A stretch of DNA of 64,000 nucleotides from Muricea muricata (GCA_963855995.1 OY979718.1:59932564-59996563), one strand, 5' to 3'; positions 33,305 through 44,424 are shown, numbered from the stretch's first letter. The notes: a model not told the origin generated them from the sequence alone. Numbers and translations: made by a program.

Positions 33305-35118
33305 GCAACAGGTTCATCCTTACTTCTAACAATTCTTCCAGTCATGAATGCATGGTAAAAATCTATGCCTACTAAAATACCAACTGGTAAGGGTGAAAGA
33401 CTATCATTGTGGTCAGCAAACTCAAGATTCCTAAACTCCACAATGTTTTTTGCACTAGCTATGTGCTGGCTTGTCAGGGGACTGCATATGGTGGGCACAC
33501 ACAATGCCTCAATTAAAGTAAAAGTATTTTCAGACTTGTCCTTAATTTTTACTTGTACAACATCAAGCTCTTGTACTTCACTATCATTGCCCTGTCCGAA
33601 TGTCTTAATTATTACCTTCTCTGTTCGTAAGGTCTTTAACTGCAAGGAGTTCCTAGCCTTTGCTGATATATACGAGCGCTGGCTGCCACTGTCAAATAAT
33701 ATCCTGGTATGGTGTTTGACCTCAGTGGTGTCTGGTGCACATATGTGTGCTAATGCAGTTTGTAATAGTATGCCCTTGTTTTCACACCCTGTGTGACCAG
33801 TAAAACTACTTCTATCCTTATCTGTAGTATCGCTACCCCCCTCAATCTTATCATTTCCATTGTGTATCCCCGCAGCATCAGCCTCGCATATCGATATATG
33901 ATGTTTACCCCTCTTACATTTTTTGCATACATATTCCGAGGTACAGTTTTTGGCAATGTGGCCATTGTCTAAACAGATAAAACATCTTCCATGTCTGCGT
34001 AAAATAGCTTTCCTAGCCTGGCAATTTGTTACCTTATGGCACCTAGATGAAAAATGATCTCCACTACAATACAAGCAGGACCCTTTTTTGTTCCTGGTGT
34101 AAGTAAATAGTCCGCTGGTTGTGTAAGGTTCTCTTTTTCGTGGAAAGTCAGATGTAACCTTATCAAGATTACAGTTTTCCTGAGCCTTAAGTTCATTGCT
34201 AAAATACTGCATTATCTTATCTAGACTCCAAACTTGACCACAAAATTGTCGTGAGATTATCATGTTTATCTCATTTGGTAATCTGTCTTTTAATATGGGA
34301 ATAAGTAGAGAACCGTACCCTGCCGTATCGAGTTTAAGTGCTTTCAAATTCCGAATACAATTCTCAACATGAGTATAAAGCATTCTTAGCCCCTTAATAT
34401 TATTAACCGATCTTATCTTGTCAATTTTTAGCAACGATTCCATGTGGGCCGAAATTAACACCTGTTCATTACCGAATCTGTCTGTTAAAAGATCAACTGC
34501 CTGAGTATAATTTTCAGAGCTCAAGGTCAACCCCGATATTGTGGCCTGAGCCTCACCTTTAAGACAACCCTTTAAATAATTAAATTTATCGATATCATTA
34601 ATGTTAGTATTATCATGTATGGACACTTTGAACTGGTCCCAAAAACCCTGCCAATCTAGGGGATTGCCTCCAAACTGAGGAAGACCTATTTTAGGTAATT
34701 TACAATGTGCTTGAGGACTACTTGATGCTCCTACGTTCCCTAATGATGATCCTAATGGTAAACTTGCGATATTGCTGTACTCACTATGCTTAAATTGTTC
34801 TAGCTTTAATTCTGCTTGCGCCAGAACTTGATAAGTCGGCTCTAGACTTTTCATATGATTTATTACTTCCTCCCCAATTTCCTCCGGCTTAACAAGGGAT
34901 AAAATTTCTTCATGCACAGTGTTGTATGGTGTTATGAGTTGAGTCAAAGTATTTTTAAACCCGAGAAGCTTAGATTGCTCATTACCCTCCGATGAAACAT
35001 GTCCGTGTAATTCGCCCGTTAAGTTTTTTAAATACGTTTGTAGACCGAGGTATCTACCTTTGGCTCTAGCCAACCTTTCCGTCATATTGAGCACAGTGTG
35101 CTTTGACACGATAAACAA
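33265..35118 (-). CDS. BEL/Pao Gag and aspartic protease ORF
   Basis: 617 codons. The N-terminal coiled region is followed by the DUF1759 capsid-like part (about residues 135-330; KLPKIGLPQFGGNPLDW). Three zinc knuckles follow, about residues 347-412, including CFICLDNGHIAKNC. The protease has DSGSQRS as its active-site loop (about residue 478) in a DUF1758-type domain. The frame ends just after the point where RT homology should start, so RT lies in another frame. Role: particle assembly, genome packaging and polyprotein processing. Confidence 0.9.
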   Translation of the reverse strand: MFIVSKHTVLNMTERLARAKGRYLGLQTYLKNLTGELHGHVSSEGNEQSKLLGFKNTLTQLITPYNTVHEEILSLVKPEEIGEEVINHMKSLEPTYQVLAQAELKLEQFKHSEYSNIASLPLGSSLGNVGASSSPQAHCKLPKIGLPQFGGNPLDWQGFWDQFKVSIHDNTNINDIDKFNYLKGCLKGEAQATISGLTLSSENYTQAVDLLTDRFGNEQVLISAHMESLLKIDKIRSVNNIKGLRMLYTHVENCIRNLKALKLDTAGYGSLLIPILKDRLPNEINMIISRQFCGQVWSLDKIMQYFSNELKAQENCNLDKVTSDFPRKREPYTTSGLFTYTRNKKGSCLYCSGDHFSSRCHKVTNCQARKAILRRHGRCFICLDNGHIAKNCTSEYVCKKCKRGKHHISICEADAAGIHNGNDKIEGGSDTTDKDRSSFTGHTGCENKGILLQTALAHICAPDTTEVKHHTRILFDSGSQRSYISAKARNSLQLKTLRTEKVIIKTFGQGNDSEVQELDVVQVKIKDKSENTFTLIEALCVPTICSPLTSQHIASAKNIVEFRNLEFADHNDSLSPLPVGILVGIDFYHAFMTGRIVRSKDEPVACGTRLAGSLAVD

Positions 35119-35412
35119 TAAACAATAGTCAATTCAACCTTCAGCGAGCCTTTTTTTTTTCCGATTAAGAGCGACAACACACAAGTTACGCAAAAAACAA
35201 AACCGCACTATATTCTACAGTAGATAAATATCAAGAAACCGTGAGAATTAAAAGAAAGAGTTAAATTCTACCTCAAAAAGACTGAATATGTCACAACGTG
35301 AGTCCGCCGACACGCTTCGAGAACCTCAGACTTGTGCGCGCTGTCAACCAGTGTAACGCTGTTCTAATGAATCCATTTATAATCCGCTTCTCTGTTCCAT
35401 GGACTTCTCATA

Positions 35413-35430
35413 GTCCCATATCGGGTTCCA
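35413..35430 (-). promoter_or_regulatory. Primer binding site of the BEL/Pao element
   Basis: TGGAACCCGATATGGGAC directly after the 5' LTR; it begins TGG, complementary to a tRNA CCA end. The tRNA is not identified. Confidence 0.65.
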
Positions 35431-35648
35431 TTTAAAAAGCGACTTCACACTTAGTGCTTTTTAGAAAATTATTTTAATATGTTCAAGAAGCGTATAACTT
35501 ACATGTGTTCCGTAGAACGTTCAATCCCAATCTAAATCAACGTGGTCATACACGTGATCAACTACGTCACATAAATTAAACCAATAACCCTTGTGCAAAA
35601 TAATTAAATTAAAATGTCAGTGCATATAAAGTGTCATTGTTTTCCACA
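35431..35648 (-). repeat. 5' LTR of the BEL/Pao element
   Basis: On the coding strand it begins TGTGGAAAACAATG and ends GCTTTTTAAA, so the usual TG..CA ends are only half kept. Identical by eye to the 3' LTR. Confidence 0.93.
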
Positions 35649-35653
35649 ATAAG

Positions 35654-37492
35654 TGCGTGGGTGGTGCAAGAGTTAGGTACAGTCCCAAATTGTGTTTGGT
35701 CGATCTTCTCCAAAACAGCAGGCTTCAAGAAAAGGTTCACAACAAACTCCTCCCCAAGTTTTGACAGAATGGGTGTTAATGAGATGGGACGCAGGTGATT
35801 ATTAATATCCTGAATCAACTTCACTTTGGGGATTGCAACTACGTCCGCTTTCTTCCATGATGGGGGCAAGTGGCATTCTTGATAGGAACAATTTAGAATA
35901 TCTGTTACCGGGCCAGAAAAAAGATCAGCGTTTTCTTTAAGTAACCAAGGCGGTATACCATCGGGGCCATATGCTTTTTTTGGATTGAGTTTTATTAGTT
36001 TTTCAAAAATCTCTGCGGGTGTCACAATACACACGTTATCACTGACTGGCCGATGGTAGTGATCCAAGCGGAGAGGTTCAAAAGTGGACATGGGAGACAG
36101 GAAGGTGTTGTTGATCTCATTTGCTAGAGCTTTCTTTGTTGTACTTGATAATTTTTCATTAGGTCGTAGAGCTTTCACTATTTTATCAGTATTTTTATCA
36201 ATTACTTCCATACCACTGAGCCTCTTTACTTCTTTCCACCAATTAGAAGGTTTACATTGTTTCAAGTGTTGAACACTGGACTCATAATACTTGGCTCGGC
36301 AACTTTTCCTTTTTCGATTAACCTGGTTTCTTAATCGTTTAAATTCATCAATATTTCCTTGGTTAAGTGCTTTTTGTCGACTTCTAATGAGGTTTGATAG
36401 TGTCGAATTCATCCACGGTGGATTGTTAGCTTTGCTCTTTTTACTACGTAACGGAAGAATATAATCCATACCAGTGTTGACAATCGTTTCCAATAAAAGG
36501 GTTTTCTCATCACAAGATTTTACTCCATCCAACATACCGGGCATGTCTACTTGCTCGAGGTATTGACGCATTGCGAGTCGGGAGCTTGGTCTTAAGTCTC
36601 TCACTTTCACGACCACAGTGTCCTCACGAATTTTACTACGCGCAATAGGGTTTACTTCAATAGACATATGGTCTGACAAACCGAAAGGCGCTCGCTTGGT
36701 GGGTTGATCGAAAAATGTACTCAAGTTTGTTAATAGAATATCAAGAATATTATTTCCTCGAGTAGGGAATTTAACAAGTTGTTTTAAGTCATAACCAGTT
36801 CTTAAACGTGTTGTGTTGAGTTGGTTAAAGTCTCCTAGAAGTATAAATCCACAGCAAGGATATCGTGACTCCATTAATGACAAGGAATTGGACAAGTAAT
36901 TTAACATGTCTGTATCATTCGCACTTGGGGGGTGATATACAGTTGCTACAACTAGGTTTGTAATTCCTCTTGGTAATCTAACTGGGCGTAAACTAATCCA
37001 AAGTACTTCGAAAGAATCATCAGATAATTCGTCCAGCCGTGAGAACTGAATGGTGTCTTTCACATATATACATACCCCACCATGGATTCGCTCGCTCCTG
37101 TCTCTACGAATAAGGTTATATCCCGGTACATGTACTACATTATCATGAATATGGTCTTGCAGCCAAGTCTCAACTAAACACACGAGGTCATAGTTTTCTT
37201 GTTGGACAACCTCCCGCACTTCATCGATTTTAGGTGCAAGCGACATTACATTTGAAAGTAGAAAAGTTGGAACGTATGCAGATTTAGACCCCTCTGATTT
37301 AGCAAATGATTTTAGTGGAACTTTAACAAGGTTGTTCGGATTTCTATGCTGCCTTAAATTAGTGTTTTTACAGTATTTCCGTTGGATAACTTGGATGGGG
37401 ATATATTGGGGTGCACTGCTTGAGATCAAGGATATTGGGATCACTTTCCTCGCGTGAAATCTTGGTCTTGACTTAGGTAAATTGTTTCGACG
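35654..37492 (-). pseudogene. LINE ORF2, endonuclease and N-terminal RT part
   Basis: An open frame runs from the truncation point to the BEL insertion. The exo-endo-phosphatase fold shows SNVMSLAPKIDEV, LVCLVETWL (catalytic Glu), GGVCIYVKD, ILLGDFNQL (GDFN), a DILLTN turn and GLSDHMSI (SDH). A long linker then leads to RT motifs: NPKKAYGPDGIPPWLLK and LRPISLTPILSKLGE. It is the first half of one polypeptide completed at 29369-28305. No start codon is visible; the frame at the left edge runs out of the IS3-like arm. Confidence 0.88.
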
Positions 37493-37496
37493 AACA

Positions 37497-38152
37497 ACTT
37501 CCAAATCACTTAATTCTTTTATGGATTTCGTGTTGCGAGCAAAATAGTCGTATATTTCTTTCCGAAAAACCTCTCGTTACTTCAGGGAAATTTTGCTGCA
37601 GCGTATCGCTAATCATACGATGAGTATAATTTTCTTTTACCCACAGTCGAATTTGCTCGTTATTTGCCTCTAAATACTCCATACTGATGTAAACAGTGCG
37701 ACAGACGGTGACGAATTTTGCGCCAAAAAATTATCATAGATTATATATTATATTCAAAATTGCGCGCTACCATTTTGCTGCTAATCTTTCAGGAAGTCTT
37801 CATCTGATAAGACACCTTTTTGTTTGCTTTCCGCCTTCGAGCAATAAGCTCAAAAAGGGTACCCTTTTTTCAGCTTTTGGTCCGGAAGCGATAAGCTCGA
37901 AAAAGCTACCTTTTTCGCTGCTTTTCAATTCTCTGTTATAAGACGAAAAAAGGTGGACATTTTTTGACATATTTATCAAAAAAGGGTACCCTTTTTGCAC
38001 GTTATATCAAACTGATGGAAAACGCGAAAAAGGGTAGGAAATTCGTGTCAATCAAAAACAGTAAAAAGTAGAAACCTGAAATTTGTGCAAAATTCAACTT
38101 TCAAAAATCAAGATTTAGTGAAAAACGGAATTGCCGAAGCCTACCACTGATT
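37497..38152 (-). repeat. Right arm of the IS3-like element, outer part (inverted)
   Basis: Reverse complement of 25850 to about 26500, with the exon-1 start codon and helix-turn-helix region at 37681-37520. An 11-bp insertion and a few substitutions distinguish it from the left arm. It includes the same palindromic AAAAGGGTACCCTTTTT subterminal motifs. Confidence 0.9.
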
Positions 38153-38158
38153 GTAAAG

Positions 38159-38440
38159 CACACGGAATTGCTGAAAAAAAATTCTTGTTTACAAGGAGCG
38201 AGCGTGGAGACTTTTTGACAAATACCGTCGTGTTAAACTGAAGGTAAGTGCCATTTTGTCTTTGAAATAATGAGTTTTCTTATTCCAGTCGCTGATTGTG
38301 TACTCTGATGGAATATTTTGATTTAATTTAAGAGCGTGCGAATAGAATCACACGGGTCAAAATCTTATTTATGACCGTGCGAATAGAATCGCACAGTTCT
38401 TGTTTAATATTGGCGTTATACGTACGTATACATTGAACTG
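38159..38440. repeat. Two copies of GTGCGAATAGAATCRCAC between the transposons
   Basis: At 38335-38352 and 38376-38393, 41 bp apart. Each is a small stem-loop (GTGCG, loop, CGCAC). They lie between the IS3-like element and the Helitron-type unit; otherwise nothing is recognised in this stretch. Confidence 0.7.
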
Positions 38441-39131
38441 TCCACATGTCTCATCATATTCGTATACAATCTGTACTTATTCAGTTCGAATTGTGCCTTC
38501 ATTTGTCTTTAATTTGATATTGTTTTGTTTTTAGGCTAGCTGCTGCCCATCTGTATGTCAGTGTTGTTGGGAGCATTAGATCAATGCGATATCAAGTCGA
38601 CGAAAAGGCCACAAAGATGAACTATCGATATATTTGCCCTCAAACTTATTTGGTATTTTCATGCAGAATTATAAAATGTTCATTGGAACTAGAGATGCCA
38701 AACATGCAAATGGCAAGTACTAAATAAGGGAAGCACCATTGAACAGCTTGACAGTTGACACATTGATACAGGACAAAGGGAGGAAAATAAAAAATTCTGG
38801 TAACTATTATTTGCAAATATGCTTTAGGAATGATGTGATTCAAATTACCTGATTCTCAGATTGATAAATGATGATAAGATGTAACTATTAAACGTTGCAA
38901 ACAAGCTAGCATCCATTCTGGATGAGTGATCTCGTACTGTTCTCTCCAAAACAATTAGTGGTGATACAAGGGGATTCATACCAGCTCTTTGCTTTGTTTA
39001 AAGAGTTCACCACATCGTGTTTACCAATAGCGAATAACTGAATGGTGCAAACAAGCTGTGCATTAATACTGGAGCTGTGGTGTCATTCAAACCCGAAGAT
39101 TTAACAACATCATGCCTGCTGTTGTTTCTTA

Positions 39132-40755
39132 AATCCAAGTTATTAAATATGGAAGAACATTAAGAGGTTCACCTCCTTACTTTGAAAAAGCCAAAAAAGA
39201 CTTGTTTGCTATGATTCGCCAATTAGGACCTGCTTCATTATTTTGCAGTTTTTCTTCTGCAGAAACAAAATGGAATCACTTATTGAGAATTCTTGGTAAA
39301 CTGATTGATCACAAAGATAATAGTGATGAAGAATTGAATAATCTTACTTGGGAGGAGAAATGTCGACTTATTCAGAGTGACCCAGTGACGTGTGCTAGCC
39401 ATTTTGATTTCCAATTTAATACTTTCTTGAAAGATGTCCTAATGAGTGAACTGGCTCCTTTAGGAAAAATTAAAGATTGGTTTTATAGAGTCGAGTATCA
39501 GCAGCGAGGATCACCTCACATTCATATGTTGATCTGGCTTGACAATGCACCAGTGTTTGGTGTTGATAAAGATGAAGATGTTGTTGCATACATTGATCGT
39601 ATAATTGCATGTAGTAAACCAGAAAGTGACCCTGAATTACAAGATCTTGTGAACAGACAGACACATCGGCATTCTCATACTTGCAGGAGAAAATCAAAAA
39701 ATATTTGTAGATTTAACTATCCACAACCACCTATGAGGTGTACACAGATTCTTTACCCCCTTGATAATGATACCTCTCCGGCCGTTGCTAAATCTAGCAA
39801 AGAATTGTGGAAGAGCATGAAGAATAAATTGAATGATTTTAAAGAAGGTAAAGATATTACCTTTGATGAACTGTTACAAGAATTAGATGTTTCGGAACGT
39901 CAGTATCTCCTTGCAATACGGTCATCTTTGAACTCTCCGACCATCTTTTTGAAAAGAAGTTCAAATGAATTACGAATTAATAATTACAATCCCACATGTC
40001 TTCGAGCATGGAGGGCTAATATGGACATTCAGTACGTTCTAGATGTGTATGCCTGTGCAATGTATATCGTTTCGTATATTTCCAAAGCTCAGAAGGGAAT
40101 GAGTGAATTACTACGTAAAGCTGTTGAGGAAGCGAAAGAGGGAAACACGAACATTAAACAGCAAGTTCGCGATGTTGGTAACAAGTTTTTGAATTCGGTA
40201 GAAATCAGTGCACAAGAAGCAGTTTATGTGGTTCTTCAACTACCCATGAGAAAGGCATCACGCAGTGTCATCTTCATTAATACATCTCCACCTGCAGAAC
40301 GAGTGGAGCTGCTAAAACCTTTGAGTGAAATAGAAAATCTATCAGATGATAGCGAAGAAATTCAGTCCGGCGGTCTTCTGAAAAGATACACTGAACGTCC
40401 TGAATGTATGCAAAATATAACATTAGCTGACTGGGCTGCGTGGTATGATTCTTGTGGTAAAAAAGGTTACAGAAAAGCAAGCAAAAAGTGTGATGTCGAT
40501 AATCTCCTCTTAGAGAACGAAGAGGAAGAGAATGAGTTGCTTAATGATGATCCAGGTGTTTCTACTGGCAGTACGGAACAGAAGAAAAGGACCCAAGCGA
40601 GAATAATCCGTAGTGTCTGGTTTAATAAAGAAGCTCAACCTGAAAAACATTATCGTGAGTTGTTAATGCTCTTTACCTCTTGGCGAAATGAAGAAACTGA
40701 TTTACTAAAAAAACTATTCCACGTTCGAAGAGCACTACTTAGCTCGACGTCATGA
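39132..40755 (+). pseudogene. Helitron Rep (HUH endonuclease), 5'-truncated and frame-shifted
   Basis: Open from a stop near 39128; the first ATG is 39202, but LRGSPPYFEKAKKDLF before it is conserved Helitron_like_N sequence, so the true start is lost. The HUH motif is SPHIHMLIWL after WFYRVEYQQRG. The two-tyrosine region is DVYACAMYIVSYISK. It ends at 40755 after an A7 run near 40715, and the expected continuation (EEHYLARRHEISEQ) lies in the next frame. By family it nicks and rejoins one strand during rolling-circle transposition. Confidence 0.88.
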
Positions 40756-42349
40756 AATAAGTGAACAAATGCAACAATATGCAATATGCTGCGAAGACTT
40801 AAATGAGGTCGGGAACCACCTACAAGAATGTGATGATGATGCATATGACACTATAGCACCTGTCACACAAGATGTTGAGCGGCAAGATGAAGTTGAGGGG
40901 TGTACTGATACACACCCAGATTTGAATGAAACTTTTGATCATCTTTCAGACAGACTGGGCATACCTTCAACTCAGCAGAATAATGAACCTCTTGTTTTGA
41001 ATGAAATGCAAGATGATGAATATCGAGGTTTAGTACAGATGCTCAACAAAAAGCAAAGAGAGTTTTTCTATCACGCTCTACATTTGATAAAAACTTCTGA
41101 GAAACCATTTTATGCATTTCTCAGCGGAGGTGGTGGTGTAGGAAAGTCGCACCTGATTAAGTCAATCTACCAAGCTGCTTTGAAATACTATAATTCACGA
41201 GCTGGAGAGGACTTCCGTCGTATTCAAATATTGTTGCTTGCTCCAACAGGGAAAGCTGCGTACTTAATAAAAGGTAGCACGATTCACAGTGCATTTGGTG
41301 TACCGGCAAGTCAGTCCCTAAAAAATTATAAGCCATTAGATTCTGGGCGGTTAAACACAATGAGATGTGAACTTGGAGGACTGAAGTTAATATTATTGGA
41401 TGAAGTGTCCATGGTTGGAAACAGTATGTTTACTGTCCAATTAAATAATCGTTTAAAAGATTTGAAAGGTAGCAAAGAACATTTTGGCGGTGTAAGTATA
41501 ATCACACTTGGTGATCTATTCCAACTGAAGCCTGTAATGGATGGTTACGTGTTTACCGATGTTCAATGTTTGAATTCTTATAATATTCTTGCCCCAAATT
41601 TATGGAGAAAATATTTTAAAATGTTTGAGCTGGATGAAATCATGGGTCAAAGAGAAAGCAAGATGTTTGCTGAGATTCTTAGTCGACTTCGTGAAGGTAA
41701 TCATACAACCAGCGATCTTCAGAAACTGAAGGAAAGATGTGTTGAAGAGAGCGAGTGTCCTACAGAAGCACCACGTTTGTTCATTCAAAATGCATTAGTT
41801 GATGAGTATAACGATAAAGTTTACCAGTCATTCGATAGTGTTAGCAAATACACAATCAAGGCTCATGATAGTGTCATTGGTGCATGCTCAACTGAACTTA
41901 AAGAGAAGATAATGAGACAAATACCGTATGTTCCTTTGAAGAATTCTAAACAGTTAGCTCATAAATTAAACATAGCCGTTGGACAACGAACAGAAATTGC
42001 GATAAACATACGCACTGATGATGGTCTGACTAACGGAGCAAGTAATGTTATTAAACACATTCACTTGACTAACGATAGCAAACCTTCTGGACTCGTCTGG
42101 GTTCAGTTTGACTACGATGATGTCGGAAAGAAAACCCGACAAGAAAACAGAAACCTTTACAACGAAGATATACCAAATAGTTGGACTCCTATTAAGCCCG
42201 TTACAACGCAATTTGCTGTAGGTAAAACAAAGTCAGCTCAAGTTCTAAGAAAACAATTTCCTTTGAGACCAGCTTCAGCTAAAACTGTTCACAAGAAGGG
42301 CCATCCCTCATATACATTACGTCGCTTTAAGCCGAGTAACAACGATTGA
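40725..42349 (+). pseudogene. Helitron PIF1-like helicase part
   Basis: In frame with HYLARRHEISEQMQ from about 40725; the first ATG is 40769. Helicase motif I (Walker A) is GGGGVGKSH, Ia includes LAPTGKAA, II is LILLDEVSMVG and III is GDLFQLKPV. Near 42290 the expected VHK-SQG-type motif is interrupted: after TVHK the frame runs into KGHPSYTLRR and a stop, while IPHIHYVALSRV continues in another frame. A short internal deletion there removes a conserved helicase motif. Unwinding is its family role; this copy should be inactive. Confidence 0.88.
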
Positions 42350-43130
42350 AGGATTGTATATTACTGATCTTTGTGAAAGTAAAATTTCAGTTGATCCGAG
42401 AGTTGTAAAAGAAATGGAGTTGCTGAGAAATGAATGTAAATTAGACCTTTGTTTTACTCCCTTATACATGTTGGAGAACACTGATTTGAAAATATGTTAT
42501 CTGAATGCAAGATCTTTGCATAAACATATTGACGATGTTCGAACAGATATCAATTATCTATCAGCCGACATTTTAATTTTCACTGAAACGAGGTTTAGTC
42601 CACATGATCCTGATGAAATGTACGCAATTGAAGGCTACGAGTTATTTAGAAATGATGAAACTTCAAATGTTAATCGTCCGTATCATGGAACAGCTGTTTA
42701 TTGCAGGCTTCGGATGTTAAATGGATACCCTTATGCGAGAAACTGTCATGGGATCGAGTTAACCATCGCAAAAACAGTCGAACATCCAGACTTAATTATA
42801 ATTGGAATATACAGATCTCCAAGGGTTGTATTATCCTCTCTTTTAACTGCCATTCGTACTACATTGGAGGAAAATCCTTCTTCACAGGTAATATTTATGG
42901 GAGATTTTAATGTTAATTGGCTTGATGAGGTAGAACGAAGATCATTGTACGACGTTATGATAAATGAAAATAGTCTTGAGCAACTTATATCTAGCTTTAC
43001 AACAGATTATGGAACATTGATTGATCATCTATATACGAATTTGATTGAAGAAGATATCCAAACAGGTACCCTTGAAACTTACTTTAGTGATCACAAAGCA
43101 ATTTGGGCTTCAGTTAAGGTAAGGGAGTAA
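42297..43130 (+). pseudogene. Helicase C-terminal end plus APE-type endonuclease domain
   Basis: Starts with the helicase end HYVALSRVTTIEGLYITDL (42319 onward) and runs into an exo-endo-phosphatase domain: KICYLNARSLHKHIDDV, ILIFTETRF (catalytic Glu), FMGDFNVNWLD (GDFN), TLIDHLYTN and FSDHKAIWAS (SDH). Such an endonuclease fused to Rep/helicase is the mark of Helentrons. The frame is open to the TAA/TGA region at 43128-43130. Confidence 0.87.
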
Positions 43131-43341
43131 TGAGATGCAAACATATGAATAACATGTTACAAAGAGAACCATAATATTCAGTGAAATGGTAAAGGCGAAA
43201 CCATAGTACGGACATGGTTAGATAATCAGACCAATATTTATTGGCCTGCCTCTGATTAATATAAAAGGTAAGAATTTTTGAATATGCAATGATATTTTCT
43301 CTTTTCTCTTTCAATTTTATTCATTGTTTTTTTCTTTCAGG

Positions 43342-43930
43342 TTCCGGCAACGTATTTCAGAATTAATCATATCACGTCCAATATGAAACATCAAAGAATT
43401 TTGAGGTAATATAATAATGCTTTTAATGCAAATATCATATTCGTATTCAATACCTACGTATCTAACCCTGGTTGTGCTTTCATTTGTGTTAATTGACCTA
43501 TTGTTGCTTTTTATAGGTCAGCTACAGTTACGAACAATTATGCTTGTTGCTTGAAAACAATTGGATCAATGCGATACCAAATCAATTAAAAGATTGTGAC
43601 AATGGAATTATATCGATATATCCAGCCCTCTTCTGATATTTGTATCAAAGATTTTGAGGTAAATATAATAATGCCATAATAATGCCTTTAATGCTAATAT
43701 GATATTCGTATTCAATAGGTGCGTATCTAATTCTAGTCGTGCCTTCATATGTTTTTAACACCTTGTTGTTGCTTTTGTAGGCCAGCTACAGTCACGAAAC
43801 GTATCTCTCTACGTACTATACAATTACGCTTGTTGCTTCAAAACAATTGGATCAATGCGATACCAAACGATGAAAAGATCGTAGCTATGGAATCCTCTAC
43901 TGATATTTGCATAAAGAATTTCTCTGTTTC
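43342..43930 (+). repeat. Tandem repeat units (about 286 bp) downstream of the Helitron genes
   Basis: Two units, recognised by AGGYCAGCTACAG, then TTGCTT.AAAACAATTGG and ATCAATGCGATACCAAA at 43563 and 43849. A third, more diverged unit lies upstream of Rep at about 38470-38650. Confidence 0.75.
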
Positions 43931-44424
43931 CCGGAACCGGAAGTGCTAAACAAGGCCTTCTTTTCTAAAGAGACAATCATTAAACAGCTTGACACATTGA
44001 CACAAGACAAAGGCAGCAAGATGACAAACATCTGGTAACTATTACTTGACTACATGACACTACGATTTACATTGCAAATGATGGGATTCAACATTAACTG
44101 ATTCTCAGTCTCACACCGATAAACGAGATAATTGTCAATAGACCTTACAAACAACCTGTCCATCCATTTGGGATCAATGATCATATCCTATTGTATCCAA
44201 TCAATTGATGATGAACCAGATATTTCAATCAATCAAATCCGTTCATACCAGATCTATCGTATCGTTCGGAAAATTGTCTGCGTTGTGCTTACCGATACAT
44301 CTTAAAAAGCAAGCAACTTCGTGCTAATAAATGAAAGGATAGGCCATGCAAACAAGCTGTCCGTTCATACTGGATGTATGTTCTTAAAGCCAAGTTATTC
44401 CATACGAAAGGACGACAAAATTAC

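Larger units (their letters stand above)
29375..35648 (-). mobile_element. BEL/Pao LTR retrotransposon, full length, very recent
   Basis: 6,274 bp with two 218-bp LTRs that read identical base for base, flanked by the 5-bp duplication ATAAG (29370-29374, 35649-35653). A primer-binding-site-like TGGAACCCGATATGGGAC adjoins the 5' LTR and a purine tract precedes the 3' LTR. Domain order (minus strand): DUF1759-type gag, zinc knuckles, aspartic protease, RT, RNase H, integrase, DUF5641-type tail, diagnostic of BEL/Pao. The coding part falls in three frames, with breaks at the protease/RT and RT/RNase H joints. Confidence 0.95.
28126..37496 (-). mobile_element. 5'-truncated APE-type LINE (CR1/L2-like), interrupted by BEL/Pao
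   Basis: The 3' end is at 28126 with a (TATC)n tail; the 5' end is near 37496. Net length without the BEL insertion is about 3.1 kb. It has an apurinic-type endonuclease and reverse transcriptase but no ORF1, as expected for 5' truncation. About 35 bp of the IS3-like arm appears lost at the insertion point, and no target duplication is evident. The order CR1/L2-like is judged from the RT and tail, not from a search. Confidence 0.85.
25850..38152. mobile_element. IS3-like (IS3EU-type) DNA transposon in giant fold-back form, with nested LINE and BEL/Pao
   Basis: Ends AATCAGTGGTAGG and CCTACCACTGATT are inverted, flanked by the 6-bp duplication GTAAAG (25844-25849, 38153-38158). The left arm is 25850-26873; the right arm is 27796-28125 plus 37497-38152, interrupted by a LINE. 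By eye the arms are about 95% identical. Between them (26874-27795) lie more transposase exons. Removing the LINE leaves a fold-back element of about 2.9 kb. A 6-bp duplication and an IS3-type integrase core agree with the Repbase IS3EU group, though the group name is from memory. Confidence 0.85.
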
